Shown: positions 1 through 8,415, counted from the stretch's first letter. The stretch is 64,000 nucleotides of DNA from Plebeiibacterium marinum (GCF_026013615.1 NZ_JAPDPI010000001.1:124001-188000), one strand, 5' to 3'. Notes: generated by a model not told the origin, from the letters alone. A program made the numbers and translations.

Positions 1-387
1 GGCAATCTGTTCATTCATCAGATTGTTGATCATATCCACCATAAATTCAGCCTGAAACACATGGGTAAACCCAAGTTCTTTCATTTCGCTAAAAATCTCT
101 TCCTCGGTAATAGCTGTTGGAAACTGTCCTGTAAAAACGGCTGGCACAAGGGCTACCCTGCACTCATAATCAAAAATCTTTTCAAGGTCATCCTGTTCTA
201 CATAGATAGCATCTACCGGACAAACCTTTAAGCACTCACCACAGTCTACACAACGTTTTTTCAGGATACGTGCTTTTCCTTCATTGATGCGAATAGCTTC
301 GGTAGGACACACGTTCATACAATGTGTACAACCATAACAAATATCCTGGTCAACCTTTAAGGCATGATATATTTGTTGTTTTGCCAT
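1..387 (-). CDS. [FeFe]-hydrogenase-like iron-sulfur protein, N-terminal part (cut by window edge)
   Basis: The first 129 codons of a minus-strand gene are visible; the rest lies outside the window. It opens MAKQQIYHALKV and carries two 4Fe-4S ferredoxin motifs at about residues 17-27 (CYGCTHCMNVCP) and 45-55 (CVDCGECLKVCP). After these the sequence resembles the start of the hydrogenase large-subunit domain (VALVPAVFTGQF). It follows the RsbW-like ATPase gene by 10 nt, so it is probably the last visible gene of the sensor operon. Family assignment rests on the diferredoxin-plus-H-domain layout and the neighbours. The H-cluster motifs are not visible, so catalysis cannot be judged. Confidence 0.8.
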   Translation of the reverse strand, partial: MAKQQIYHALKVDQDICYGCTHCMNVCPTEAIRINEGKARILKKRCVDCGECLKVCPVDAIYVEQDDLEKIFDYECRVALVPAVFTGQFPTAITEEEIFSEMKELGFTHVFQAEFMVDMINNLMNEQIA

Positions 388-397
388 TCAGCTTTTT

Positions 398-808
398 TTA
401 TAAATAAGTTTTCATCTCTACTTTAGTTCCTTTATCAACCTCACTGGATACCTTTAAATCATCAACATTTTTTTTAATGTTTGGCAACCCCATTCCTGCC
501 CCAAAACCCATTTCCCTAACTTTAGAAGATGCCGTGGAATATCCTTCCTGCATAGCCAGGTCAATATCCGGGATTCCAGGCCCAACATCATCCAACACTA
601 TATGGATCTGATCCTGATTGATATTTACACTGATAGTCCCTTTATAGGCATGTGCTACAATATTCACTTCTGCTTCATAAAGAGCAACAACTATTCGCTT
701 TACAATTTTAGGACTGACATTAAGCTGCTTCAGTGTTTTTTTTACAGCACTTGAAGCATTACCTGCCTTTGTAAAATCACCGCCTTCAACTTCGTATACA
801 AATTCCAT
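398..808 (-). CDS. RsbW/SpoIIAB-like ATP-binding protein (HATPase_c)
   Basis: A 136-aa single-domain GHKL ATPase. The N-box region is near residues 43-52 (LYEAEVNIVAHAY), followed by a G1 box DDVGPGIPD and a G2-like loop GFGAGMGLPNIKK. These are the landmarks of anti-sigma factor serine kinases such as RsbW/SpoIIAB. It lies 9 nt after the DRTGG gene and downstream of a SpoIIE-type phosphatase, so a kinase/phosphatase partner-switching pair is likely. No STAS anti-sigma antagonist is present nearby; the DRTGG protein is the only small candidate substrate. The kinase role is inferred from family and context. Confidence 0.85.
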   Translation of the reverse strand: MEFVYEVEGGDFTKAGNASSAVKKTLKQLNVSPKIVKRIVVALYEAEVNIVAHAYKGTISVNINQDQIHIVLDDVGPGIPDIDLAMQEGYSTASSKVREMGFGAGMGLPNIKKNVDDLKVSSEVDKGTKVEMKTYL

Positions 809-817
809 ATATAAACC

Positions 818-1162
818 CTAATAAACTGGTTTCAACCCGGCTTCGTAAAGCATACCTACCGCATTAAACATTGAGTATTTACATTGTAGCAAAATCATGT
901 CGTGTTCCTTTGCCAGCTCTAACATATCGGCACTAATTTGTTTATTCCTAACAAACAGCACACACTGAACATCAGCCATCTCAACCGTTCTTATCGTTTG
1001 CATATTAGCAAGTCCGGTTATTAAAACCATCTTATCTGTATCCAATGTAAGGACATCACTCATAAGATCGCTTGCAAAACCACGCTCTATATCCATATCA
1101 ACATGTGCTTGACCACATGCAACCTTAGCATTCAGGATTCTGACAATCTCACTAATTTTCAT
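818..1162 (-). CDS. DRTGG domain protein
   Basis: A 114-aa protein with the fold-level signature of DRTGG domains: an N-terminal helix MKISEIVRIL, a segment on ASDLMSDVLT, and alternating strands including VLITG and CVLFVR. DRTGG domains occur in phosphotransacetylases and as stand-alone proteins beside [FeFe]-hydrogenase genes. There is no enzymatic motif. Position between a phosphatase and an anti-sigma-type kinase suggests an adaptor or a phosphorylated target, but that is inference. A long gap upstream (1163-1488) suggests it may have its own promoter or regulatory leader. Confidence 0.8.
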   Translation of the reverse strand: MKISEIVRILNAKVACGQAHVDMDIERGFASDLMSDVLTLDTDKMVLITGLANMQTIRTVEMADVQCVLFVRNKQISADMLELAKEHDMILLQCKYSMFNAVGMLYEAGLKPVY

Positions 1163-1488
1163 TCAATAAAGGACTTAATTCTTTTAAAATAAACTTGATA
1201 ACTTCAATTAAAGAAATTTTTCAAGAATTGACTTGCAAAATACGCGGTATCCTGTGAAAAAAAAAAGAGGATTTTGTTCATTAACGTAATAAATAACCAA
1301 TCTAAATAACTTAACAATTGTTAAAACTTACATCATTATGTTTTTGCATATTTATGCACTTTTACACACCTCCCAAAACACACACACACACCTGAAAACC
1401 TGAACATTACACACACCACCCAAAGCATTCCATTTTAAAACCAATATATACCTGCCCTTATACCCATATAATTTTGATTGATTATAAA
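1163..1488 (-). promoter_or_regulatory. Gap with two perfect palindromes and a CA/GT-rich tract
   Basis: A 326-nt gap without a gene inside an otherwise tightly packed gene set. It contains a perfect 14-nt palindrome TTAACAATTGTTAA at 1311-1324, a second perfect 14-nt palindrome TGCATATTTATGCA at 1345-1358, and a low-complexity CA-rich stretch at about 1372-1430 (GT-rich in the minus-strand transcript). The palindromes lie upstream of the DRTGG gene and could be operators. No convincing TTG / TAnnTTTG promoter was found. Confidence 0.4.
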
Positions 1489-2682
1489 TTATACATATTC
1501 AATGGAGACTTCCTTTAAAAACTTTTCTTCGAGCAACCTGGCAATTCTTTTCACCACAGTACGACGTATTTCTAGTTCTACCGGAAGGTTTGGATCCTGA
1601 TGTGCAACATTAATCCTGGTACCATTAATGATATGAATCTTATCACTTTCCAAAAACATCTTAACAATTTGAAAAGCAGGCCCTTTACCCAAAACATCAT
1701 CTTTATAAAAGTTTTCGAGGATACGCACTACTTTCCCTAAGGTCAATATGCCTTCTGTTACCAGATCAACCCCTTCCATTTGGGCAGTCGGTGGTAAATC
1801 CGGATCCAGCATTTCCAGGCTGGCCGAAAACTTCAACCCCAACTCTCTGGCAACAATTTCGGCTGTGGTTCCTCCACTAACAATTTTCTTCCCACCAAAC
1901 CTTTGAACTTTAATCGAAAAATCTGCATCTTTTTCTTCTTCATATGGCGGACCAGTTACAAACAAAAGTTTCCGAGGTTCCCTGAAATAGATAATTCCGC
2001 AAGAAGAATCATCCAGGGGACTTCCCCCATCATTTAATGATGCCATATTAATTATTTTTTTTGACAGCTTTGACGAGGAAATAAAAGGCGTATTTTTCAC
2101 ACTCTTTACAACATAGTTTTCAACTTCGTCCCTTCCCCAACCAAATGGCAAGGTTTTACTCCCCATACCTGACTGAATAATACCATCCGACCAGAAGAAA
2201 ATCCTATCTTCTTTTCGCGCCTTAAAGTGGCAGGTATATAGCTTTTTACCTTTATTCCTCTGGCTATTAAGGGTAACCTCTTCCCAGCCCGGGTCATAGG
2301 GGCGGTGGGTTCTCATAATTAAGCAACGAGGATTATCATACTCTACAATGGTAGTACTTCCGTCATCTTCCACATCAATTATGGTGAAGGTTGAATAACT
2401 TACTTTCCTTACACTACAAACGGGTAAGGTATTCATGATAATTTCGGCTGTTTTTTGAACCTCTTTATGCTCTATGGTAAAATTAATACCCATAGAAGCG
2501 GTTAAGGTTGCCAAAACATTGGCCTTTACGCCACTCCCCATCCCATCAGACAGCACTGCAATTGTCCGACCATCTTCCTTAATACGGCGAGAAATAAACA
2601 CATCCCCACATATAAATTCCCCATGGTGATTGTTCTGACTACAATTAATATCCAAATAAAAATCAGCCTCTTTAACTTCCAT
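1489..2682 (-). CDS. SpoIIE-type PP2C phosphatase
   Basis: A 397-aa protein. The N-terminal half is a SpoIIE/PP2C catalytic domain: GDVFISRRI near residue 26, the metal-site signature VLSDGMGSG near 43-51, and later FFWSDGII and DDSSCGIIYF. The C-terminal 170 residues form a second region beginning around LLFVTGPPY with no family I can name. The 3' end of the upstream PAS/hydrogenase-like gene overlaps its start by 11 nt, so translation is probably coupled. In this setting it likely dephosphorylates a partner of the RsbW-like kinase, controlled by the upstream redox/PAS protein. That is inference. Confidence 0.88.
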   Translation of the reverse strand: MEVKEADFYLDINCSQNNHHGEFICGDVFISRRIKEDGRTIAVLSDGMGSGVKANVLATLTASMGINFTIEHKEVQKTAEIIMNTLPVCSVRKVSYSTFTIIDVEDDGSTTIVEYDNPRCLIMRTHRPYDPGWEEVTLNSQRNKGKKLYTCHFKARKEDRIFFWSDGIIQSGMGSKTLPFGWGRDEVENYVVKSVKNTPFISSSKLSKKIINMASLNDGGSPLDDSSCGIIYFREPRKLLFVTGPPYEEEKDADFSIKVQRFGGKKIVSGGTTAEIVARELGLKFSASLEMLDPDLPPTAQMEGVDLVTEGILTLGKVVRILENFYKDDVLGKGPAFQIVKMFLESDKIHIINGTRINVAHQDPNLPVELEIRRTVVKRIARLLEEKFLKEVSIEYV

Positions 2683-4525
2683 GACTATCGCCTATTTTTT
2701 GAGCTTCAATAATAGAATTCAACACTTTTTCTGTTTTTGAGGCACTTTCGCCAAGCAAAAAGGCAATTTGCTGCACTGTTTGAAGGTTGTCCCTGATAAC
2801 AATACGTGCCCGATTAATAATCTCCTCTTTCCTAACTTCCGGAGCGGTTAAATCCCTGATAATCCCTCCCACTATCTGGTGCTTTTTGATAGCAAAAACC
2901 GACACATTCAAGATATTATCACCTACTGTTATATCCCTATTTTTCACCTCTTGTCCCGTTTGCATTACTGATGCAAACAACTTCCCGAATGGCAACAGAC
3001 TATTAATATCTGCGCCTTTTAGCCCGGGTATTACTTCGTTTAACTGCTGGGCATCCTCACCCATCATATCAACAAAGCTTTGGTTAGATTCAATAATATT
3101 CATCTGAGCATCAACCATCACAACCCCTGCCCTTAACTTATTTAACATAGCAGTCATGGTATCTGCTGCTTCACGGGCTGATTTCCCTTCCTTTAAAGCC
3201 AATTCTTCACTTTCCCGAAGTGCCTCCTTGGTATTTTTAAGCTTTTCATTGGCAGCATGAACTTTATTAATATAAGTATGTAAACTCTTAATTGAATAAG
3301 AATAACACATTTCAAAATTTGTAAGTCCCTGACAATATGCCACGGCAAACTCCTTGCATGATGGATAGCCACAAGCCCCACACCCTAACTGGTCTCTCAA
3401 ATCGCCCTTGCCCATATCGTGCAAAACCCTTTGCACGTCTTCTTCTGATGGTTTAGGCAATCTGCGGTCGGTAATTTTAAATGAACGTGAAAGATCCAGA
3501 TCCCTGAACTCTACCATATCAGCACGCCACTGGTCGCAATCAATTTCATTTAATCTTTTTTCAACGTACCTGATAATATTTGACTGCCGGGTAAACTTCT
3601 TTGCACCAGAAGACATTCCCGGCCCCATAGCACATCCTTCACAATAATACAGATCCAAATGCTGGTTGAGGTTTGTATCTTCTGAAAACTCAGATAATGA
3701 CTGAATAAAATTATTTCTTCCTTCTGTTGAGATGATACTGCTATTTAACATATCCTGAGACAGATCTACTGCTTGCCACAATCCGTGAGGAATAGAATAA
3801 AGAGCCCCTTTCCGACCTACAGGCGCATCAAAATCGCTAAACTCTACTGAAGACTCATTTATACCGTGTTGTGCAAATAGCTCCCTGAGTTCGGTGAAAG
3901 ATATTACCGCATTAACTTTTCCATCTGTGGCAGAAAAACTCCTTGCATCATCTTTAGCAGAAACACAAGCCGTTAAATAAACCACCTTTATATCCTCACC
4001 ATATCTTTTCCGCATCACTTTTGCCATCGCAACATACGGAGGTACAATCGGAGCGAGGTTTTCAACCATATTTGGCCTGTACTTTTCAACAAATGAACGA
4101 ACCGAAGGGCAGTGTGTTGTCAGATAGTATTTCCCCTGAAAATTCTCCAACAAGTCTTTATACCGTGATGCAACCAAATCCACACCAAATGCCACTTCTC
4201 CCACATAATCAAAGCCTAAAGCCCTTATCATACCAACAAACTTGCGGTAATCAGAAATATCAGTAAATTCGCCAGACAGTGCAGGATCACATATCGCGGC
4301 AACTTTTACAGGACTATTAATAAATTCAGAAACAGAATCCTCTTCTTTCCTGTAAACGATGGCATTTTGGGCACACACAACTACGCAATTGCCACAACCA
4401 ATACATTTATCATGAATGATATTTGCATGATTATCTGCTATTTTTATTGCTTTAGCAGGACATGCCCTGATACAGGTAAAGCTTAAATTACATTTATCCT
4501 TGTCAACTTCAATTAATGGAGCCAT
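2672..4525 (-). CDS. Degenerate [FeFe]-hydrogenase-like / Fe-S / PAS sensor protein
   Basis: A 617-aa multidomain protein. The order is: two 4Fe-4S ferredoxin motifs (residues about 12-50; CNLSFTCIRACP and CIGCGNCVVVC); a hydrogenase large-subunit-like domain to about residue 310; a four-cysteine Fe-S domain (CGACGYPSCKEFAVAYC) near 385-400; a coiled-coil-prone helix; and a PAS domain from about 465 (MVDAQMNIIESNQSFV). The H-cluster positions are altered: TTHCPSV replaces TSCxPxW, TACVSAK replaces MPCxxK, and CEGCAMGPG replaces CxxxCxxGG. It therefore probably lacks a normal active site and acts as a redox or H2 sensor. Related proteins are known beside bifurcating-type hydrogenases. It overlaps the phosphatase gene by 11 nt. 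Confidence 0.85.
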   Translation of the reverse strand: MAPLIEVDKDKCNLSFTCIRACPAKAIKIADNHANIIHDKCIGCGNCVVVCAQNAIVYRKEEDSVSEFINSPVKVAAICDPALSGEFTDISDYRKFVGMIRALGFDYVGEVAFGVDLVASRYKDLLENFQGKYYLTTHCPSVRSFVEKYRPNMVENLAPIVPPYVAMAKVMRKRYGEDIKVVYLTACVSAKDDARSFSATDGKVNAVISFTELRELFAQHGINESSVEFSDFDAPVGRKGALYSIPHGLWQAVDLSQDMLNSSIISTEGRNNFIQSLSEFSEDTNLNQHLDLYYCEGCAMGPGMSSGAKKFTRQSNIIRYVEKRLNEIDCDQWRADMVEFRDLDLSRSFKITDRRLPKPSEEDVQRVLHDMGKGDLRDQLGCGACGYPSCKEFAVAYCQGLTNFEMCYSYSIKSLHTYINKVHAANEKLKNTKEALRESEELALKEGKSAREAADTMTAMLNKLRAGVVMVDAQMNIIESNQSFVDMMGEDAQQLNEVIPGLKGADINSLLPFGKLFASVMQTGQEVKNRDITVGDNILNVSVFAIKKHQIVGGIIRDLTAPEVRKEEIINRARIVIRDNLQTVQQIAFLLGESASKTEKVLNSIIEAQKIGDSHGS

Positions 4526-4537
4526 TGAAAATTACTT

Positions 4538-4786
4538 TTAAACATTAAAATATTTAGCCAGGATATCATACACTTTATCCGGATTAACTGAATTAAACTC
4601 CTCATCATCCACTTTTAACACCGGGCCTTTTTCACAATTGCCGGTACACAACTCACCTTTAAAAAAAACTGATTTTTCTAAGTCATGCTCAGCTAAAAAT
4701 TTTTTAACTATAGCCAACACCTCTTTATTACCTCTCGAAAAGCATGAGCTTCCCATACATATTGTGATAGAATGTTCGTTTTGCAT
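4538..4786 (-). CDS. Thioredoxin-like [2Fe-2S] ferredoxin
   Basis: An 82-aa small protein with the cysteine pairs of thioredoxin-like [2Fe-2S] proteins: CMGSSC near residue 9 and CTGNC near 43. The start is taken at 4786 (MQNEHSITICMG), because family members begin directly with the first strand. An in-frame ATG at 4840 would add 18 non-conserved residues. It resembles the C-terminal half of HydC and the N-terminal extension that many HydB subunits carry and that the HydB here lacks. It may therefore deliver electrons between the hydrogenase and the sensor protein encoded 12 nt downstream. Confidence 0.82.
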   Translation of the reverse strand: MQNEHSITICMGSSCFSRGNKEVLAIVKKFLAEHDLEKSVFFKGELCTGNCEKGPVLKVDDEEFNSVNPDKVYDILAKYFNV

Positions 4787-4845
4787 ATGCTTATTATTAT
4801 TTGACCTTAATGTATAAACAGGGTTATACAAAGCTTTCAAAATAC

Positions 4846-4878
4846 AAAAAAAGACTGTCCGAACAATATCAGACAGTC
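4846..4878 (-). terminator. Intrinsic terminator after hydA
   Basis: In the minus-strand transcript, GACTGTC (4878-4872) pairs with GACAGTC (4859-4853) around a 12-nt loop and is followed directly by seven U (4852-4846). It lies 46 nt after the hydA stop and before the [2Fe-2S] gene, so it separates the hydrogenase operon from the sensor genes. A second small stem (GGGC/GCCC, 4905-4915) lies closer to hydA but has no U tract. Confidence 0.8.
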
Positions 4879-4923
4879 AATTAATATTTCACGACTAATA
4901 CCAGCGGGCATCAGCCCACTTTA

Positions 4924-6711
4924 TCAATACCTATTTCTTTCTGTATAAGAAGTATGTAACAATTCGTGTGATTTATGCCCCAGCGGTTTAACCAAAAACT
5001 CATCATAAATCTTGATTACCTCAGGATTTTCATGAGATTTCCGTATAGGTTTTCCGGCATCTTCCTCGTATATGGCCCGGGTTCTCTTTTCCCTGATTTC
5101 TTTATTTGTAGGAATAGGCTGCCCTCCACCACCCAGGCATCCTCCAGGGCAGGCCATTATCTCAATAAAATGATAATTTGCCTCTCCTTTTACAACACGA
5201 TCCATCACCTTTTTGGCATTCGCTAAACCATGTGCCACACACGTTTTCAACTCTACCCCATCCAAAAAAGCCCATGCCGGCAATGGATTTTCAATCTTTA
5301 TTGAAGCCTCTTTTACTTCTTCCATTCCTCTTACCGGTAAAATATTCAAACCATCAAAGGGCACATCTCTTCCCGTTACAACCTCATAGGCGGTGCGCAA
5401 TGCGGCCTCCATCACCCCACCGGTTGCTCCGAATATTACAGCAGCTCCGGTCGACATTCCCATAATTGAATCGTATTCCTCATTTTCGAGAGCAAGAAAA
5501 TCAATACCAGCCTGCTGAATCATCCTGGCCAACTCCCGTGTAGTCAATACCAAATCAACATCTTTATACCCACTCGAATGCATCTCCGGGCGATTGGCTT
5601 CATATTTTTTTGCGGTACAAGGCATCACTGATACCGAAACCATATTTTCAGGTTCCACATTGATTTTGTTTGCGTAATAGGTCTTTGCTAAGGCCCCAAA
5701 CATTTGCTGAGGTGATTTTGCAGTAGACACATTGCCCAATAACTGTGGATACATATGCTCAATATATTTTATCCATCCAGGAGAACATGAGGTAGTCATT
5801 GGAAGCTTTACATTAGGATCCTTATCCACTAAAGCACCTTTCAGCCGCTGAAGCAATTCATTTCCCTCTTCAATAATGGTTAAATCTGCCGAAAAGTCCG
5901 TATCCAACACCGAATCAAATCCTAATCGACGAAGTGCAGCTACCATCTTGCCGGTCACTATTTTACCAGGCTCCATTCCCAATGCCTCACCTAAAGCAAT
6001 CCTAACAGCAGGAGCTGTTTGTACAACCAAATGTTTTTGGGGATCATTTATTGCTGACCAAACTTCATCTATATAATTGCGTTCTATCAGTGCCCCTGTC
6101 GGACAACGATTCACACACTGACCGCAGTTGGTACAAACCACTTCATACATAGGCTTCTCAAAAAAGGAAGCAATCTTCATCTTCTGCCCTTTATAGGCAA
6201 CAGACAAAGCTCCTATATTCTGTAATTGATCGCAGGAACGAACACAACGCTGGCAACGTATACATTTTGAATCATCCTTAATAATTGAAGGAGAAAAATA
6301 ATCAATAGTAAACTCCTTTAATGGCACCAGGTCAATTAAACTATCTTCACCTATCAGATATTCAGATGAAAGGTGCTGCAACTCACAGGTGCCATTTTTA
6401 TAACACCGGGTACACTCTGCCCTGTGCTCAGAAACCAACAACTCAATCACACTCTTCCTTGCATTCCTCACTTTTAAACTGTTTGTTAAGATTTCCATAC
6501 CCTCTGCAGCCGGTGTTGCACATGAGGGCAATAGCCTGTCACTTCCCACTTGCTCTACCATGCAAACACGGCAGTTACCTGCCACACACAGATCCTCATG
6601 ATGGCACAAGGTAGGGATTTTGATATTCATTTTCTTAGCAGCTTCTAAAATAGTAGAACCTGACTCAACGCTAACCTGTATATGATCTATAACTAAATTT
6701 ATTTTACTCAT
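4924..6711 (-). CDS. hydA: [FeFe] hydrogenase catalytic subunit HydA (NAD-linked type)
   Basis: A 595-aa catalytic subunit that reduces protons or oxidises H2. The order is: plant-type [2Fe-2S] domain (C36, C47, C50, C64); a His-Cys3 cluster motif HRAECTRCYKNGTC near 93-107; two 4Fe-4S clusters (CIRCQRCVRSC and CTNCGQCVNRCP); then the H-domain with TSCSPGW, MPCTAKK and MACPGGCLGGGG. The L1 motif has Ser where monomeric enzymes have a second Cys; I recall the same variant in HndD-type multimeric enzymes. There is no extra C-terminal [2Fe-2S] domain. It lies 18 nt after hydB. H-cluster maturases HydEFG are not in this window. Confidence 0.95.
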   Translation of the reverse strand: MSKINLVIDHIQVSVESGSTILEAAKKMNIKIPTLCHHEDLCVAGNCRVCMVEQVGSDRLLPSCATPAAEGMEILTNSLKVRNARKSVIELLVSEHRAECTRCYKNGTCELQHLSSEYLIGEDSLIDLVPLKEFTIDYFSPSIIKDDSKCIRCQRCVRSCDQLQNIGALSVAYKGQKMKIASFFEKPMYEVVCTNCGQCVNRCPTGALIERNYIDEVWSAINDPQKHLVVQTAPAVRIALGEALGMEPGKIVTGKMVAALRRLGFDSVLDTDFSADLTIIEEGNELLQRLKGALVDKDPNVKLPMTTSCSPGWIKYIEHMYPQLLGNVSTAKSPQQMFGALAKTYYANKINVEPENMVSVSVMPCTAKKYEANRPEMHSSGYKDVDLVLTTRELARMIQQAGIDFLALENEEYDSIMGMSTGAAVIFGATGGVMEAALRTAYEVVTGRDVPFDGLNILPVRGMEEVKEASIKIENPLPAWAFLDGVELKTCVAHGLANAKKVMDRVVKGEANYHFIEIMACPGGCLGGGGQPIPTNKEIREKRTRAIYEEDAGKPIRKSHENPEVIKIYDEFLVKPLGHKSHELLHTSYTERNRY

Positions 6712-6729
6712 AACCGATACATTAAATGA

Positions 6730-7911
6730 TTAATAAATCATTTCTTCTTTAAAATTTTCTACAATAGAAGAAAAGGAGTTTGCAACCGACTGACCAAGAC
6801 CACACTTTGCAGTTACTCTCATGTTTTCTGCCAGTTTAAGTAACTTGTCCAGATACTCCGATGGACGCTCTCCCCTCTTTACCGCTTCAATTCCCAACAA
6901 AAGCTGCTGAGTTCCAACGCGACATGGAGTACACTGCCCACAACTTTCCTCTACAAAAAACTCAAGGTAATTGTGCAGTACATTATACATACTCCTTGAA
7001 GAATTGAAAATCATCATAGACCCCCCTGTCGGTAAAGATTCCCCGGTGAGTTTCCCCTGATAACCAATTACTGTTCTGCCAAACTTTTTACGGGGCACAC
7101 AAAAACCCGAAGCACCACCTACTTGCACCGCTTTAGCATCCCCATCTCCAAAATCTTCTACAAACTTTTGAAGAGACATTCCAAACTCCAATTCATAAAT
7201 CCCGGGGGTAGGGGTATCTCCTGAAACAGAGAACACTTTCGAACCCCTTGAATCCTGAACTCCCAAATCCTTAAACTTATCAGGTCCATATTTAAATATT
7301 GAATATGTATGAGCCAGGGTTTCCACATTATTGATTACTGTGGGCATTTTTCTATATCCTGATTGAGTAGGGTATGGAGGTTTATTCCTGGGCTCTCCCC
7401 TATGCCCCTCCATACTCTCAAACAAAGCGCTCTCTTCACCACAGATATAAGCACCACTCCCTAAAAACACTTTTACCCGAAAATCGAATCCTATTTTATT
7501 TAATAACACATGAAAATCATCAATAACTTCATTTAAATTATCAAGCAGAAACTTATACTCTCCTCTTAAATATATAAATCCTTGATGGGCACCAATCACT
7601 TTTGCACAAACAGCCATCCCAATTAAAACTTTCATAGGAACCTGGGTTAATATTTCCCTATCCTTAAATGTGCCGGGCTCTCCTTCATCCGCATTACAGA
7701 TAACATATTTCATATCCCCTTCTGATTCACCTGCCAGCTTCCACTTTAATCCAGTAGGGTATCCTGCTCCCCCTCGTCCTTTCAACCCTGAAATAATAAG
7801 ATCATTAATAATGTCCTGTTTTGATCTCTTGATTGTTTTCTCAAGTATTTGCTCTCCATCAAGCTCATTCTTGAAAATCAGATCCAGTCTTTTGAGGTTT
7901 TTCTTTGGCAT
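6730..7911 (-). CDS. hydB: HydB, NuoF-like NADH-binding subunit (short form)
   Basis: A 393-aa flavoprotein subunit that exchanges electrons with NAD(H). It has the FMN/NADH site (GLKGRGGAGYPTG near 43-55; CNADEGEPGTFKDR near 72-85), an SLBB-like middle, and the 4Fe-4S motif ESCGQCTPCRVGT near 325. It is much shorter than Thermotoga-type HydB of roughly 600 aa: it lacks both the N-terminal thioredoxin-like [2Fe-2S] domain and the C-terminal two-cluster ferredoxin domain. It therefore resembles a plain NuoF. The hydC stop lies 6 nt upstream. Confidence 0.93.
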   Translation of the reverse strand: MPKKNLKRLDLIFKNELDGEQILEKTIKRSKQDIINDLIISGLKGRGGAGYPTGLKWKLAGESEGDMKYVICNADEGEPGTFKDREILTQVPMKVLIGMAVCAKVIGAHQGFIYLRGEYKFLLDNLNEVIDDFHVLLNKIGFDFRVKVFLGSGAYICGEESALFESMEGHRGEPRNKPPYPTQSGYRKMPTVINNVETLAHTYSIFKYGPDKFKDLGVQDSRGSKVFSVSGDTPTPGIYELEFGMSLQKFVEDFGDGDAKAVQVGGASGFCVPRKKFGRTVIGYQGKLTGESLPTGGSMMIFNSSRSMYNVLHNYLEFFVEESCGQCTPCRVGTQQLLLGIEAVKRGERPSEYLDKLLKLAENMRVTAKCGLGQSVANSFSSIVENFKEEMIY

Positions 7912-7917
7912 ATCTTT

Positions 7918-8415
7918 CTAATTTAAATCCGGGTTCGACAATTTAGAAGCTTCATTCATTTTTAATGACTGTATAATGTCTCTTACCTTTTCCGGGGTTA
8001 ACTGCGTATATGGCTCATCATTAACCAGCATTGCCGGCCCTTTATGGCACTGCCCCAAACAATTTGTTTCCAGCAAAGTAAACTTGCCATCTAACGTAGT
8101 TTCCCCTAGTTTAATTTTCAGGCATTTCTCAAGCTCCTGAATGATCTGGTTTTTTCCATGCATCATACAAGTAATTGTTCGGCATACCCTAATTACGTAT
8201 TGCCCAAGGGGCCTTGTATTCAAAAAAGAGTAGAAGGATGCTGTTCCAAAGACTCGTGCCGCAGAAATATCCAGCTCTCGAGCAATCTCCACCATAGCCT
8301 CCTCTGAAAGAAATTTTTGTTGCTCTATTACCCCTTGTAGTATGGGTAACAGACTCTCTTGATATCGTCCATGCTTTTCAGCTAACGATTTTACCAGGTT
8401 AGTAATTTCAGACAT
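7918..8415 (-). CDS. hydC: HydC, NuoE-like [2Fe-2S] subunit
   Basis: A 165-aa protein of the NuoE/24-kDa family. It has an N-terminal helical bundle followed by a thioredoxin-like [2Fe-2S] domain with the cysteine pattern CRTITC and CLGQC. It is the first gene of the hydC-hydB-hydA operon and is expected to pass electrons within the soluble NADH-hydrogenase complex. The start at 8415 (MSEITNLVKSL) fits the family. The 207-nt upstream gap is shared with a divergent AlbA_2-domain gene and holds the likely control region. Confidence 0.93.
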   Translation of the reverse strand: MSEITNLVKSLAEKHGRYQESLLPILQGVIEQQKFLSEEAMVEIARELDISAARVFGTASFYSFLNTRPLGQYVIRVCRTITCMMHGKNQIIQELEKCLKIKLGETTLDGKFTLLETNCLGQCHKGPAMLVNDEPYTQLTPEKVRDIIQSLKMNEASKLSNPDLN

